DNA from: Clostridia bacterium
Lineage (GTDB): Bacteria > Bacillota > Clostridia > Christensenellales > Borkfalkiaceae
DNA length: 64,000 bases
Reading direction: 5' to 3'
NCBI GenBank assembly: GCA_017504165.1
Contig: JAFVRR010000010.1
Span: 62,001 to 126,000 of the forward strand
Under the pieces are notes generated by a model. That model saw nothing but the letters and a program-made list of their open reading frames with translations. It did not search any database and was not told the origin of the DNA. Below, piece after piece: positions 33,080-42,020 of the stretch (its first letter is position 1; every line of letters starts with the position of its first letter). The position numbers and the translations under genes are program-made.

Positions 33080-34082
33080 TTATAAAAAAATCAAAACTCG
33101 TTTTATAACGTCAATAATCATATTGAGTGTATTAACAGTCGTTTTGTTTTTTGTGTCAATGTGTGTAGGCCGTTTTGAAATACCATTTGAAGATGTTGTA
33201 AAATACTTTACGGGACAAACCCTTCCTGAAATTTCAGAAAGGGTTATAACCTACTTAAGGTTACCTAGAACATTGCTTGCGGTTTTAGTAGGTTGTGCTT
33301 TAGCAACGTCTGGTGCACTTTATCAAAGTGTATTTAATAACAAATTGGTTTCACCAGACTTACTTGGTGTTTCATCGGGTGCTAGTGTTGGAGCATGTTT
33401 TGCAATACTACTAGGGCTATCAGGAGCACTAATAAGCGTTTTTTCATTTGCATTAGGTTTTATAACGGTAATATTAACAGTTGTAGTAGCAAAAATTTTT
33501 AAGAATAAATCTAATGTTGTTTTGTTGCTTTCAGGTATTGCTATTGGTGGGTTAATGTCATCTGGTATAGGGTTAATGAAATACCTTGCCGATGATGAAA
33601 TGAAATTAGCAGAAATGACTTATTGGTTGCTCGGAGATTTATCGGGTGCAACGATGAAAGAAGTTTTTGTTATGTTGCCTATAGTTGTAATTAGTTGTGT
33701 TGTAACTATCTTGATGTCATGGCGAGTAAATATCGTTTCACTTGGCGCAAAAGAGTCAAAAACGTTAGGTGTTAATTATAAAGCAAACATGGGTATTTTG
33801 ATTGCTATTGCCACTCTTTTAACTGCAGGAGCTGTTTCGGTTAGTGGTTCAATAGGGTGGATAGGACTAGTAATTCCTAACGTTATTAGATTGATAGTGG
33901 GAAGTGATAACAAAAAGGTTTTACCGCTATCAATGTTGTCAGGCGCGGCATTTATGATTATAGTAGATATGCTAGCGAGAACACTTGCTCCTAATGAAAT
34001 TCCTTTAAGCGTAATTACGGGCATAATTGGTACACCTTTGTTTATATATGCTATTTTCAAAAGGAGGAAAGACCTTCAATGA
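33069..34082 (+). CDS. FecCD-family ABC permease
   Basis: This 337-residue permease has about nine to ten helices. Family motifs: LRLPRTLLAVLVGCALATSGALYQ (about 57-80), NKLVSPDLLGVSSGASVGA (about 89-107), and GSIGWIGLVIPNVIRLIVGSDNKKVLP near 260-286, the loop that docks the ATPase. A homodimer is expected because only one permease gene is present. It overlaps both its neighbours, indicating one translation-coupled unit. Confidence 0.9.
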   Translation: MQNDYKKIKTRFITSIIILSVLTVVLFFVSMCVGRFEIPFEDVVKYFTGQTLPEISERVITYLRLPRTLLAVLVGCALATSGALYQSVFNNKLVSPDLLGVSSGASVGACFAILLGLSGALISVFSFALGFITVILTVVVAKIFKNKSNVVLLLSGIAIGGLMSSGIGLMKYLADDEMKLAEMTYWLLGDLSGATMKEVFVMLPIVVISCVVTILMSWRVNIVSLGAKESKTLGVNYKANMGILIAIATLLTAGAVSVSGSIGWIGLVIPNVIRLIVGSDNKKVLPLSMLSGAAFMIIVDMLARTLAPNEIPLSVITGIIGTPLFIYAIFKRRKDLQ

Positions 34083-34816
34083 AGAGCATTTTAGAAGTTA
34101 AAAATCTTTCTTTTGGATATGAAAAGAATAAGAAAGTATTAAATGATGTTAATTTATCTATAGAGGACGGCTCAATTACCGCAATACTAGGGAAAAACGG
34201 TTGTGGTAAATCAACGTTACTTGATTGTATTATTGGGTATAACGAATATGATGAAGGGCAAGTAATTGTTGACAATGCGGATATAAAAGGGTTTTCACCT
34301 AAAGAGTTGTCAAGAAAGATTGCTTATATTTCTCAAAATACAACGATTAATCTTGATTACACAGTATTAGAATTCATTCTTTTTGGTAGAACTTGTCATT
34401 TGGCTTTTGGTTCTGCTCCAAAGGAAAAGGATTATAAAATCGCAAAAGAAAATGCAGAAAAATTAGGGATAACACACCTTCTTTCGAAAGATATTAACAA
34501 GATAAGTGGTGGTGAACGTCAACTTGCATTTATAGCAAGAGCTTTAACTCAAGAATCAAAGATTATTATAATGGATGAACCGACGGCTTCACTTGACTAT
34601 GGTAATCAACTTCGTTTATTTGAGATAATAAAGGAATTGAAAGAAAAAGGAAAAACTATAGTTTTTACAACACATAACCCAGAGCATGTTAAATTGCTTG
34701 GTTGCAATGTTGCCATTATTAATGATGGGGAAATTATTAAAAAAGGAGCGGCAAGCAAAATAATTACAAAAGAATTTTTAGTTGAAATTTACGGAGAGAT
34801 AGTAAAAAGATACTAA
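34079..34816 (+). CDS. FecE/BtuD-like ABC transporter ATPase
   Basis: This 245-residue nucleotide-binding subunit has Walker A GKNGCGKS (38-45), Q-loop ISQNTT, signature ISGGERQ, Walker B IIIMDEPTASLD and the switch TTHNPEH. It is the third gene of the importer unit and overlaps the permease by 4 bases (ATGA). No Fur box or cobalamin riboswitch is seen upstream of the set, so its control is unclear and may depend on the upstream HEPN transcript. Confidence 0.93.
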   Translation: MKSILEVKNLSFGYEKNKKVLNDVNLSIEDGSITAILGKNGCGKSTLLDCIIGYNEYDEGQVIVDNADIKGFSPKELSRKIAYISQNTTINLDYTVLEFILFGRTCHLAFGSAPKEKDYKIAKENAEKLGITHLLSKDINKISGGERQLAFIARALTQESKIIIMDEPTASLDYGNQLRLFEIIKELKEKGKTIVFTTHNPEHVKLLGCNVAIINDGEIIKKGAASKIITKEFLVEIYGEIVKRY

Positions 34817-34929
34817 AATCAATACTTCAATATATGGGCGGGAATTATAAACTTTAATAGATAACTTTATAGGGTGGGGCTTTGTGTCCTGCCCTTAATT
34901 TTATAATAAAAAAGTAAATAAAACCAATC

Positions 34930-34968
34930 AAAATAGACACTTTCGTGGTTTGAGAGTGTCTATTTTCG
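34930..34968 (+). terminator. Terminator downstream of the importer genes
   Basis: AAAATAGACACT pairs with AGTGTCTATTTT across an 11-base loop. A second, weaker GC-rich hairpin lies at about 34868-34895. The 34816-35061 gap holds nothing else. Confidence 0.7.
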
Positions 34969-35060
34969 TTTATATATAAATGAAATTGATATTATTAGAA
35001 AAATATGGTAAAATATTTTAAAATTGTGCTATAATATATCTATAAAAGGATAGTTTATTT

Positions 35061-35537
35061 ATGGTAAAAACGGAATTTAGATTTGCAACTGAAAAAGACG
35101 TAGGGTTAATTTTAAACTTTATTAGAGAACTTGCCGAATACGAAAATTTATCTAGCGAAGTGGTAGCGAATGAAGAAACTTTAAAAGAATGGATATTTAA
35201 AAAGGGTAAAGCGGAAGTGATTTTCGCATTAGAAAAGGGGCTAGAGGTCGGTTTTGCGTTGTTTTTCCATAATTTTTCTACCTTTTTAGGAAGGGCGGGA
35301 ATTTACCTAGAAGACTTATTCGTAAAGCCCGACTATAGAAAGCGCGGTCACGGTAAGGCGCTTATTAAAGAACTTGCTAAAATTGCAGTTGAAAGGGGAT
35401 GCGGTAGGCTAGAACTTAGTTGTTTAGACTGGAATAAGCCTAGCATAGATTTTTATCTTTCGCTTGGCGCTACTAAAATGGAAGATTGGACGGTGTACCG
35501 CTTTGCAGGGGAAAACCTTGAAAATTTAGCAAAATAA
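35061..35537 (+). CDS. GNAT-family N-acetyltransferase
   Basis: This 158-residue acetyltransferase has motif A at YLEDLFVKPDYRKRGHGKALI (about 81-101), where R-x2-G-x-G/A binds acetyl-CoA, and SCLDWNKPSIDFYLSLGAT near 119-137. The sequence fits the SAT/thialysine-acetyltransferase-like group (spermidine/thialysine N-acetyltransferases), including W in the C-terminal EDWTVYR. It is a single gene with AAAGGA upstream. Confidence 0.85.
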   Translation: MVKTEFRFATEKDVGLILNFIRELAEYENLSSEVVANEETLKEWIFKKGKAEVIFALEKGLEVGFALFFHNFSTFLGRAGIYLEDLFVKPDYRKRGHGKALIKELAKIAVERGCGRLELSCLDWNKPSIDFYLSLGATKMEDWTVYRFAGENLENLAK

Positions 35538-35541
35538 AATT

Positions 35542-35935
35542 AAATCGGTTAGCATTAGTGGCGTAGCGATAGGGATTATTGCTACGCCACAACTATATTT
35601 GCCTAACGGCAAGTTATATTGCTAAAAGCAGTGATATTTTGCTACGCAAAGTTTTATTTTCCCTTTCGGGAAAGTTGTGGCAAATATAATATAACTTTAA
35701 CCGTAGGTTAAAATATAACTGCTTACGCAGTTGGCGTTCGCTACGCTCGGCTACACTGTTTACTGCGTAAACAATATCACTTTTAGCCACAAGGCTAAAA
35801 ATATAACTAAATTATTTAACTATTCTGTGGATAAGAAAAGCCCACCATATTTCGCTTTTTGCGAAGTATAGTTGGCTACACTTTTGTTACTGCTTAAAAA
35901 TCCCTATGTCTATTAAAGTTTACGCTAACCGATTT
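35542..35935. repeat. Non-coding multi-hairpin element with 12-bp perfect inverted ends
   Basis: AAATCGGTTAGC (35542-35553) is the exact reverse complement of GCTAACCGATTT (35924-35935). A second inner pair, ATAGGGATT (35569-35577) and AATCCCTAT (35899-35907), is in register. Between them are at least six local hairpins, including GCC-taac-GGC, TTTCCC-tttc-GGGAAA, AACTGC-tta-GCAGTT and GTTTAC-tgc-GTAAAC, plus repeated GCTACG and CCACAAC words. No protein-coding frame fits. It lies between convergent genes. It looks like a non-autonomous mobile or repeat element; one family copy only is visible here. Confidence 0.65.
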
Positions 35936-35937
35936 TT

Positions 35938-36792
35938 TTATTTCTTGTTTAAAATTCGCCATTTTTCAGGGGTTAAGCCCGTAAGTTTTTTAAAGGCGGT
36001 AAAAAAGCCGTTGTATGATTCGTAACCGACTTTTTCAGATATTTCCACAATGGTTTTATCCGTTTCGCTAAGTAATTCCATTGCGCTTTTAATTCTAATT
36101 TTTGTTAGCCTTTGTTTAAAACTTACGCCGTAAATTTTTTTAATCATTCTATCCGTTTGTTGCTCACCAAGGTATAGTCTTGAAGATAAGTCTATTAAAG
36201 ACAAGTTTTCCATATAATGTTCGTTAAAATACTCTTCTATAATATAAACCCTAGTATCGTATTCTTGGGTTGACAGTTGTTTATTGTTGGCGTTACTACC
36301 TTCTTCAGTCAGTTTAGAAAAGATGCTAGTAAAAAGCAAGGTAAGCCTTGCGCGCATTTCTTCAGTTGCAAATAGGTTTTTAGAATAAATAGTAGAAACT
36401 ATACCGCGAATAAGTTCAGTTACTGTGGGGTTTTCATCAAATATAAGATAATTATTGGCAGTAAGTTTACGTTCAATCGCCTTGTAGTAGTCAACGCCGT
36501 ACTTTCCCTTTTTAATAGAAAAGGAAATACTTAAAACGTTAGATTCCGTTTCGCTCTTTAAAAATTTATGGAAAGAGCCGGGGAAAACTAAAACGGCGCT
36601 GTTTTGAGATAAGGTTTCTAAATTCTCGTCAAACTTGATAACGGCGTTACCGTTCATTACGAAATGGTACTCAAACTCCGCGTGGCTATGGGTGGAAGAT
36701 CCCGCTTTATCCATAATACTAGAAAAGCCTTGCATTGAAAGTTTTATTGCAATATTGCCAATATTAAAATTTACAACGTTAATTCCTTTCAT
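35938..36792 (-). CDS. AraC-family transcriptional regulator
   Basis: This 284-residue regulator has an N-terminal cupin (SHAEFEYHFVMNGNAVIKF near 36-54) and a C-terminal double HTH, where the second reads IVEISEKVGYESYNGFFTAFKKLTGLTPEKW. It diverges from the aminotransferase/amidohydrolase genes, 144 bases away, and probably controls them. Its stop codon is within the arm of the hairpin element. Confidence 0.87.
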   Translation of the reverse strand: MKGINVVNFNIGNIAIKLSMQGFSSIMDKAGSSTHSHAEFEYHFVMNGNAVIKFDENLETLSQNSAVLVFPGSFHKFLKSETESNVLSISFSIKKGKYGVDYYKAIERKLTANNYLIFDENPTVTELIRGIVSTIYSKNLFATEEMRARLTLLFTSIFSKLTEEGSNANNKQLSTQEYDTRVYIIEEYFNEHYMENLSLIDLSSRLYLGEQQTDRMIKKIYGVSFKQRLTKIRIKSAMELLSETDKTIVEISEKVGYESYNGFFTAFKKLTGLTPEKWRILNKK

Positions 36793-36848
36793 AATTTAAT
36801 ACCTTAACAAAAGTTTCATAAACAAACAAAAGAAGTAGTTTTTGATTA

Positions 36849-36877
36849 TTTACATTAATTTTTCTTCAATATATAAT
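36849..36877 (+). promoter_or_regulatory. Promoter of the aminotransferase/amidohydrolase genes
   Basis: TTTACA (36849-36854), 17 bases, TATAAT (36872-36877), in the intergenic region shared with the divergent AraC gene. Confidence 0.65.
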
Positions 36878-36936
36878 TAAACTATATCACAAGCAAATAA
36901 AAAACTCAATAAAAATTGAGAATAAGGAGATAAATT

Positions 36937-38256
36937 ATGTCAAAAACTCAAGAATATTACACTTACGCCAAAACCAAAATTCCAGGTGGCGTACAACTTT
37001 TAAGCAAAAGACCAGAACAGTTCGCGCCAGACCAATGGCCAGCGTATTTTAAAAGGGCAAAGGGTTGCGAAGTTTGGGACCTTGATGATAAACATTACTA
37101 CGATATGAGTTTAAACGGCGTAGGCTCTTGCATTTTAGGTTATGCCGACCCAGACGTTTCTAAGGCGGTTATCGATAGAATTAACAATGGTTCTATGACG
37201 ACTTTAAACTCTCCCGAAGAAGTAGAACTTGCCGATAAATTACTTGAAATTCACCCTTGGGCAGATAGCGTTCGCTACGCTAGAACGGGCGGTGAAACTT
37301 GCGCTATTGCAGTTAGAATTGCAAGGGCAACGACTAAGCGCGATATCGTTATTATTTGCGGTTATCACGGTTGGTGCGATTGGTATTTGGCGGCAAACCT
37401 TGGTACTGAAAAGGCGCTTGACGGTCAATTACTTCCAGGCTTAAAACCTGCGGGTGTTACTAGGACTTTAAAAGATACTACTTTTGCTTTAAACTTTGGC
37501 GATAAAAAGGCTCTTGACGATATTTTAGCAAAGCACGGCGACAACGTTGCTTGCGTTATTATGGAACCGTTCCGCAACGCTACGCCAGACCCAGATTTCC
37601 TTAACTATGTTAAGGAAAGTTTACACAAAGTAGGCGCTCTTTTAATCCTTGACGAAATCACGATAGGTTGGAGATACTGCTTTGGTGGCGCTCATCTTGC
37701 AATAGGCGTTAATCCAGATATTGCCGTGTTTGCAAAAGCGCTTGGCAACGGTCACCCAATCGGCGCTATTATCGGAACGAAAGAGGCTATGGACGGCGCT
37801 CAAGATAGTTTTATTAGTAGTACTTATTGGACTGAAGGCGTAGGTCCAACCGCAGCGCTTGCTACAATCAAGAAAATTGAAGAAACTAAGGCGTGGGAAT
37901 ACGTTTCAAAAATAGGTCAACAATGTATGGATAAATGGAACGAGTACATTAAAAAATACGATATTCCAGCGCACGCGGAAGGCACGCCTTGTCTTGCGCA
38001 TTTAGCGTTCACAAAATATCCGCTTGAACTTAAAACTTTATATACCGTAAAAATGTTAAAATACGGTTTCTTAGGTGGATTAGTATTCTATCCCACAACT
38101 GCCCATACCGATGAAATTATGCAACTTTACTACGACGCTATGGATAAAGTTTTTGCCGAAATTAAAGAAGTTTTAGATAAAAACGATTACCAAGCGATTT
38201 TAGACGCTATTGGCGGTCCGGTTTGTCAAAGCGGTTTTGCAAGATTACTTAAATAA
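36937..38256 (+). CDS. Class III PLP aminotransferase, glutamate-1-semialdehyde aminomutase-like
   Basis: This 439-residue PLP enzyme has the HemL-like motif AVFAKALGNGHPIGAIIG with the Schiff-base lysine K267. VRYARTGGETCAIAVRIARA near 107-126 is the GSAM-type cofactor stretch, and IMEPFRN and LILDEITIGWR (Asp that contacts the pyridine N) follow. Length and motifs fit the HemL-like family used in secondary metabolism and sugar modification as well as heme. No hem genes are nearby; an amidohydrolase follows and an AraC regulator is divergent, so an inducible catabolic role is more likely than tetrapyrrole synthesis. Confidence 0.8.
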   Translation: MSKTQEYYTYAKTKIPGGVQLLSKRPEQFAPDQWPAYFKRAKGCEVWDLDDKHYYDMSLNGVGSCILGYADPDVSKAVIDRINNGSMTTLNSPEEVELADKLLEIHPWADSVRYARTGGETCAIAVRIARATTKRDIVIICGYHGWCDWYLAANLGTEKALDGQLLPGLKPAGVTRTLKDTTFALNFGDKKALDDILAKHGDNVACVIMEPFRNATPDPDFLNYVKESLHKVGALLILDEITIGWRYCFGGAHLAIGVNPDIAVFAKALGNGHPIGAIIGTKEAMDGAQDSFISSTYWTEGVGPTAALATIKKIEETKAWEYVSKIGQQCMDKWNEYIKKYDIPAHAEGTPCLAHLAFTKYPLELKTLYTVKMLKYGFLGGLVFYPTTAHTDEIMQLYYDAMDKVFAEIKEVLDKNDYQAILDAIGGPVCQSGFARLLK

Positions 38257-38398
38257 TATTTGAAAGCGTTATTTTTTGGTAAGGAATAACGATCTCTTAT
38301 GGTCAAGGCGTCTAGTTTTAGGCGCCTTGATTAATTTAATAAATAATCGGTTGATTTTTATAAAAAAACTTGTTAATATAAAACAAAGGAGAATTTTC

Positions 38399-39358
38399 AT
38401 GGCTAATTTGGAAATTAAAAAGATTATAAACGATTTTCTTCCCGATAAAATTTTCGACGCGCACATGCACTTATATCATAAAGACTATATGGTGGGCGAA
38501 TCTCAAACTTTTACTTTGGAAGGCTATTATAAAGACTTATCTAAAGTGATAGGGAATAGGGAAGTTTTAGCAAATATTATACCTTATCCGTCAAAAAAAG
38601 TTGTAATGGCAAGTGACGATAGCGTATTAAATTTTACCGATAAATTTTTATACGAAGAACTAAGTAAAAACCCAAATAACGTAGGCGAAATTTTAGTATT
38701 GCCAAATGATACGGAAGAGAGTATTTTAAAAAGGATAAAAAGCGAAAGAATTTGTGGATTTAAGCCTTATCACTTACTAAACGGCGGGGTAGATACTACT
38801 CAGTTAGATATAGAAGAATATCTTCCTGAGTCGGCGTTTAGTTTAGCGGATAAACTTGGCAAGGTTATAACTTTGCATCTTGTGAAAGACAAGGCGCTTA
38901 GCGATGAAAAAAACCTTAACTATATAATCACAATGGCTAAAAAATACCCTAACGCCAAATTAATTCTCGCCCACGCAGCGCGCGGTTTTGCATCGTGGAC
39001 GACGGTTGAAAGTATTGATAAAATTAAAAATTTAGACAACGTTTGGTACGATTTATCGGCGGTGTGCGAATCCCCTGCTATTTTTGAAATTATTAGAAAA
39101 TGCGGTACTACTAGGGTGGTTTGGGGGTCAGATTATCCTATTTCCAACATTGTCGGCAAGGCAGTTTCTATTGCCGATAAATTCTATTGGATAGATAAAA
39201 GTTACAACCCCGAAATTGCTAAAGAAGTTGAAATGTTAACGGTGTTTGAAGAAAATATTTTAGCGGTGCGCCAAGCGTTTAATATGCTTGACCTTACTAA
39301 AAAAGATATCGAAGATATCTTCTATAATAATAGTTTGAGGCTATTATATAATAAATAA
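38399..39358 (+). CDS. Amidohydrolase-2 family metal-dependent hydrolase
   Basis: This 319-residue TIM-barrel protein has D20-A-H22-M-H24 metal ligands, HLVKDK and LILAHAARGF giving later His ligands, and WGSDYP with the catalytic Asp. This is the amidohydrolase-2 family of hydrolases and decarboxylases. The start was moved to ATG 38399 because AAAGGAG precedes it, although the frame is open to 38276. It follows the aminotransferase by 140 bases, which contain a hairpin at about 38303-38331 (AAGGCG / CGCCTT) that might attenuate. The two likely act on the same substrate. Confidence 0.78.
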   Translation: MANLEIKKIINDFLPDKIFDAHMHLYHKDYMVGESQTFTLEGYYKDLSKVIGNREVLANIIPYPSKKVVMASDDSVLNFTDKFLYEELSKNPNNVGEILVLPNDTEESILKRIKSERICGFKPYHLLNGGVDTTQLDIEEYLPESAFSLADKLGKVITLHLVKDKALSDEKNLNYIITMAKKYPNAKLILAHAARGFASWTTVESIDKIKNLDNVWYDLSAVCESPAIFEIIRKCGTTRVVWGSDYPISNIVGKAVSIADKFYWIDKSYNPEIAKEVEMLTVFEENILAVRQAFNMLDLTKKDIEDIFYNNSLRLLYNK

Positions 39359-39362
39359 TTAA

Positions 39363-39392
39363 CTAAAGGCGTTATCTAGCGCCTTTTTGTTT
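39363..39392 (+). terminator. Terminator after the amidohydrolase gene
   Basis: AAAGGCG pairs with CGCCTTT, loop TTATCTAG, then TTGTTTTG. Confidence 0.75.
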
Positions 39393-39437
39393 TGTAAAAG
39401 ACTAGCAAATTTTTATAAAAACTGATATAATAAAAGT

Positions 39438-40208
39438 ATGAAATATTTTGTTTCGGGCGATATTCACGGCTTTTATGACGAGTGGATAAAAGCCCTTGAA
39501 GAAAAACAATTTAATATTGATGATGAAAGCCATAAAATTATAGTGTGTGGCGACCTTCTTGACCGCGGTCCTAAACCTAAAGAAACTATCGAGTTCGTTC
39601 TAAAATTATTAAAATTGGGCAAGATAATTTTGGTTAGGGGCAACCACGAAGACTTGGCGTTAGACCTTATTGAAAACTACGTACATTATATGTTTAGAAT
39701 AACGTCTACACACCATTATTTTAACGGCACTTTTCAAACTATGTTAGACCTTACGGGAATGAGTTTTTACGACGCTACTTCTTGCCTTATGGCGTTTAAA
39801 AAGTACGCTAGGGAAACGGATTTTGTTAGTAAAGTTATTCCCAAAATGAAAAATTATTACGAAACGGAAAATTACGTTTTCGTGCATTCGTGGCTACCGC
39901 TTAAAAAGGACGGAACGCTCAATAAAAATTGGCGAAAGGCTAGCAACTTGGATTGGTCGAAAGCAAGGTGGGCAAAGCCCGTGCAACTTTACGCTAAAAA
40001 GTTGTATCTAGAAGATAAAACCATAGTTTTAGGGCATTGGCATTGTTCGGATTTTTGGCGTTACGCATACCCCGAAAAGTACTCCGCATTTGGCGGAAAC
40101 GAGTGTTTTGAACCATTTATTACTAAAGAGATTATAGCGCTTGACGCTTGCACCGCGTATACTAAAAAAGTAAACGTCGTAGTCATTGAAGACAACCCTA
40201 AAAACTAA
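39438..40208 (+). CDS. Calcineurin-like metallophosphoesterase (Ser/Thr phosphatase/ApaH-like)
   Basis: This 256-residue phosphoesterase has all PPP-family motifs: GDIHG (D8, H10), GDLLDRG (D39, D42 or so), RGNHED (N69, H70) and later VHSW and GHWH. It could be a protein phosphatase or a diadenosine tetraphosphatase-like enzyme; bacterial members are often broad. It stands alone, with no visible AGGAGG and a short upstream gap. Confidence 0.87.
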   Translation: MKYFVSGDIHGFYDEWIKALEEKQFNIDDESHKIIVCGDLLDRGPKPKETIEFVLKLLKLGKIILVRGNHEDLALDLIENYVHYMFRITSTHHYFNGTFQTMLDLTGMSFYDATSCLMAFKKYARETDFVSKVIPKMKNYYETENYVFVHSWLPLKKDGTLNKNWRKASNLDWSKARWAKPVQLYAKKLYLEDKTIVLGHWHCSDFWRYAYPEKYSAFGGNECFEPFITKEIIALDACTAYTKKVNVVVIEDNPKN

Positions 40209-40225
40209 CCTATAGCGCAATAAAC

Positions 40226-40260
40226 AATCCCGACTGCGAAATGCAGTCGGGATTTTTATC
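40226..40260. terminator. Terminator between convergent genes
   Basis: AATCCCGACTGC pairs with GCAGTCGGGATT, loop GAAAT-like, then TTTTA. It serves the phosphoesterase and probably the minus-strand lipoprotein. Confidence 0.88.
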
Positions 40261-40272
40261 GTTTAAATTTAA

Positions 40273-41796
40273 CTATTTTATAGTTACAAAGGTTGTTTTG
40301 TAAGTTAAGTTTGATTTGGTTGATTTAATTAAATTTACAATCGCGTTAAATCTTGATTCTTCAGGGGTAATTTGACCTTCGCCAACGTATGGAAAATTGA
40401 CAAATTCGTCGATAATTTTTAACACATCGCTAGTTGCTTTTGATTCGCCGTTGAGCGTAACGCCGTACTCGTAAGAGATAAGGTTGCCGTCTTTATCTGC
40501 GGTGATTTTTATAGTGAAAACTTCATCTAAATAATTGCCGATAGCGTTAGCAATTTCTTCAATTTTATCCTTTTGTTCTTGTCCAATATTAGCGTTGGTA
40601 TTTTCGTTAATCACTTCGTAAACGGACTTGTTTTTATACTCTTTTAAAAATTCTTTAATTTCTTCTAAATAGCCGTTAATTTGCTTTTCGGTCATGCCGT
40701 TTTCGATAAGAAGTTGTTTAACGGTTTTGTTTTTATCGTAGCCGTTTACTAGTTCGACAAGGTCGATGCCTATAAGTTCTTCTAAGGAAGAATTATCGTT
40801 GCCCGATGCTTTCTTGCAAACCTCGTCCGCCACCGCTACTATTTCTTCAATAGTAACGCCTTTTTTCTTAAGGTCGTCAATAATTTTATAAAGTTTTGCG
40901 TTTAAAATCTTTTCAATCTTTTCTGGAATTTTATCGTAAGTATCCTTGCCGAAAGTATCGTCTATAACCACGCTAAAATCGGTGTCGAGTAAAACTGGGA
41001 TATTTCTAATATAACCGCCGAGTTTTGTCATTGTAAACACGTTGTTCTTTCCGCTTTTAGAAAGAGTGCATAAACTGTCAAGCGTTTTTGCGGTAAATTC
41101 GTTTAAGTCCTTTTTATTAGCGTTAATAAGTTTAACCGCGTAAGGCGCTACGTCTATAGTATAGGCGTCTAAAACGGACGGGATAATTCTCTTTAAAATA
41201 TCGTTTGCGATAGTAGAAGAATCTTCTAAGTCAATTGAGTCTTCAACTTTAGATTCATAGTCGTTTTTCTCTTGTTCAGTTTTAGTAAGAGTAGGGTGTT
41301 TTGCGTCCGCTACCGCTTTGTATTCAAGTTTGTTATCTATAATATTAAATTTTTCCAACTTGATATCAAAACTAAGTAAAGTTTTACCGCTAGTATCTTT
41401 CATTTTGGCGTCGGCGTCCACCGTGCCGTTAGCGTAAACTTTGCCGTCTTTATCGAATCCGTAAGTTAAATCTAACGTGAGTGTTGCATCTACGTTAGGT
41501 GCAACTAGATATTTGTACGCGCCCTTTTCGTTTTCGTATCTAAAAGTTGCCGATTCGTCTTCTAGTGTCGTTGTAAAACTGCCAGACGTTTCAAGTTTAA
41601 AACCCTTGCCTTTGCCGATAACGGAAGTGGCGGACTTTAGCATATTTGCATAGTATTCATCGCCTAAAGGGATTTCGCCACACTCGTTGCAGTAAATTTC
41701 CGTTTTATGGTCGCAACCGAAACTACACGAAGTGGAAATAGGTAAAATCATGCAAATTGTAAGAAGTATCGCGAGTAGTTTTTTATAAACTTTCAT
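40273..41796 (-). CDS. Lipoprotein of unknown function
   Basis: This 507-residue protein has a lipoprotein signal ending ISTSC (Cys24) followed by FGCDHKTEIYCNECGEI, a Cys-rich stretch that could bind metal. The rest is Lys/Asp/Glu-rich, mostly alternating beta strands and helices. Segments such as GKDTYDKIPEKIEKILNAKL and repeated lengthy helices near 290-420 have no family I recognise. It would be anchored to the outer face of the membrane. GGAGG-like AGGCTC precedes the ATG. Confidence 0.75.
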   Translation of the reverse strand: MKVYKKLLAILLTICMILPISTSCSFGCDHKTEIYCNECGEIPLGDEYYANMLKSATSVIGKGKGFKLETSGSFTTTLEDESATFRYENEKGAYKYLVAPNVDATLTLDLTYGFDKDGKVYANGTVDADAKMKDTSGKTLLSFDIKLEKFNIIDNKLEYKAVADAKHPTLTKTEQEKNDYESKVEDSIDLEDSSTIANDILKRIIPSVLDAYTIDVAPYAVKLINANKKDLNEFTAKTLDSLCTLSKSGKNNVFTMTKLGGYIRNIPVLLDTDFSVVIDDTFGKDTYDKIPEKIEKILNAKLYKIIDDLKKKGVTIEEIVAVADEVCKKASGNDNSSLEELIGIDLVELVNGYDKNKTVKQLLIENGMTEKQINGYLEEIKEFLKEYKNKSVYEVINENTNANIGQEQKDKIEEIANAIGNYLDEVFTIKITADKDGNLISYEYGVTLNGESKATSDVLKIIDEFVNFPYVGEGQITPEESRFNAIVNLIKSTKSNLTYKTTFVTIK

Positions 41797-41932
41797 AATG
41801 AGCCTCCAAATTATAATATTTTAAAAAAACGTTTTTGTTAATGATACACCTTTAGGTTAAAGTTGTCAATACGTTAAACTTGTCGAAATTTTCAACTGTT
41901 TAGAAAAAATCTAATAAAATTTAATTTTATTA

Positions 41933-41961
41933 TTGACTAAAGGTTATAAATAGGTTACAAT
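41933..41961 (+). promoter_or_regulatory. Promoter of the GH20-like gene
   Basis: TTGACT (41933-41938), 17 bases, TACAAT (41956-41961), 60 bases before the ATG. Confidence 0.75.
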
Positions 41962-42020
41962 AAGCCGTAGAAAGCCTTTCTTCACTAAAGTGAATAAAAT
42001 ATAAGGCGAAAAGGTACGTT

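Noticed and set aside
35542-35935. Integron attC array
   Set aside because: No R-box/L-box core sites and no integrase or cassette genes; the symmetry is one long inverted repeat.
38276-38398. Longer N-terminus for the amidohydrolase
   Set aside because: The extra 41 codons run through a hairpin and lack a ribosome site, while AAAGGAG directly precedes ATG 38399.
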